A program made the translations under genes and the position numbers. DNA of 64,000 nt from Trichobilharzia szidati (Eukaryota; Platyhelminthes; Trematoda; Strigeidida; Schistosomatidae): contig OX235275.1 in NCBI GenBank assembly GCA_944472155.2, forward strand, positions 26,278,865 to 26,342,864, in the 5' to 3' direction. Under the pieces are notes generated by a model, which was given only the letters and a program-made list of their open reading frames with translations, ran no database searches and was not told where the DNA came from. Below, piece after piece: positions 63,375 to 64,000 of the stretch. Position 1 is the stretch's first letter; each line of letters opens with the position of its first letter.

Positions 63375-63454
63375 GTATGTAGTATTTCTCATATATTTTT
63401 TGCAGAAATATTTCAACTACTGATTAATATATAAGTAGGCAATATGTTTTTATT

Positions 63455-63745
63455 TTCAAGGGTTAGTTTGTAGGGATTGTTATCGGTTAGAGAATCAGTG
63501 AAAACAGGCAGGGAGTACTGGACAGTCAGCTGTTTTGTCCTAGTTTGGAATTCATTGGCAGTACGCATCCACTGGGGTTCCAACCGAGGACTTCTGATTA
63601 CAAGGTGATCTCCATAAAATCACGTATTGGTGAAGTTAGAATTCCTGGACCATTGGATAAGGTCCCAGTGGTTGAATGGTCTACGATCTTGGCTATTAAC
63701 CAAAAGGTCCTCAGTTCGAATTTCAGTGGATTTAATGGCTATGGG
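63455..63745. mobile_element. Palindromic tRNA/hammerhead element, compact
   Basis: Left arm 63457-63612: TTTTCAAGGGTTAGTTTGTA, GGGAGTACTGGACAGTCAGC, TTTTGTCCTAGTTTGGAATT, B box. Right side 63640-63720: GAAGTTAGAATTCCTGGACC, GGTCCCAGTGGTTGAATGGT, CAGTTCGAATTTC, cut before its hammerhead. The centre CATGAATTCTAACTTC palindrome seen elsewhere is reduced. Confidence 0.6.
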
Positions 63746-63754
63746 TAATCACGA

Positions 63755-64000
63755 AAAGTCAGTGCATCTGCTCCATTGAGAACAATTTCGAGCCATATCA
63801 CTTATGGTCTCCAGCTAGTGGTTCTTAACATCACGAAGACTTCAACCAGGGAGTCTACACCTCCCATCTGTCAGCTAGCATTGCCCTTTGAGGAAGGCGA
63901 TAAGTAGGTGTACGTAACACATGTCGTAGTCATCTGCACCGGTGTAATTTCCTAATCTCATCGATCGACTTACTCTGCTCACGTAACACTTGACGCTTAA
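63755..64000 (-). mobile_element. RTE-like family 1, 3' part, runs off the window
   Basis: Minus: GTGCATCTGCTCCATTGAGA, CATCACGAAGACTTCAACCAG, GCTAGCATTGCCCTTTGAGG, then AACACTTGACGCTTAA at the edge. Confidence 0.65.

Noticed and set aside
1..64000. CRISPR arrays, operons, Shine-Dalgarno sites, bacterial integrases
   Set aside because: None seen. Introns, retroelements and animal-type SINEs show this is eukaryotic nuclear DNA.

Overview
The window looks like nuclear DNA of a schistosome (Schistosoma or a close relative such as Trichobilharzia). It is AT-rich, it has one protein-coding gene with small exons in very large introns, and almost everything else is interspersed repeats of types known from schistosomes: RTE-like and CR1-like non-LTR retrotransposons, Penelope-like elements (PLEs), LTR fragments, a Merlin DNA transposon, and tRNA-headed short elements that carry hammerhead ribozymes (S-mal-alpha-like and others). 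The genus is inferred from this repeat content and was not checked by a search.

The one host gene is an SRBD1/Tex-type S1 RNA-binding-domain protein on the + strand. Twelve exons can be placed with GT/AG sites and consistent phase: 14218-14432, 15257-15374, 15464-15602, 18111-18210, 22563-22863, 34225-34427, 38525-38905, 41398-41881, 45744-45835, 49725-49955, 57656-57744 and 63270-63374. They give about 819 codons. The C-terminal S1 domain lies beyond the right edge. Introns run from 89 bp to 11.4 kb and hold most of the repeats.

Layout. 0.5-4.9 kb: a decayed CR1-like element plus two extra 3' ends. 5-14 kb: short elements and RTE pieces upstream of the gene. 14.2-22.9 kb: exons 1-5. 22.9-34.2 kb: intron 5, with a PLE carrying 1.4-kb inverted arms (26.5-30.7 kb) and a second PLE. 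34-42 kb: exons 6-8, more PLE pieces and a fold-back element. 42-50 kb: exons 9-10 and a PLE palindrome (46.4-48.3 kb). 50-57.7 kb: a PLE split by a hammerhead element and a Merlin transposase split by an RTE element, both with target-site duplications. 57.7-64 kb: exons 11-12 and a 5'-inverted RTE copy.

The most interesting signal is a set of palindromic elements. Each arm has a tRNA-like head and a hammerhead ribozyme, and the two arms face outward from a short centre. The best copies are at 20563-21055 and 52279-52696, and a separate S-mal-alpha-like family has the same back-to-back layout at 18665-19110. A third tRNA-headed family has its own hammerhead (21384-21428). The RTE elements begin at a conserved 5' fold that resembles an HDV-like ribozyme. 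Self-cleaving RNA motifs therefore seem to be attached to several unrelated element classes in one locus.
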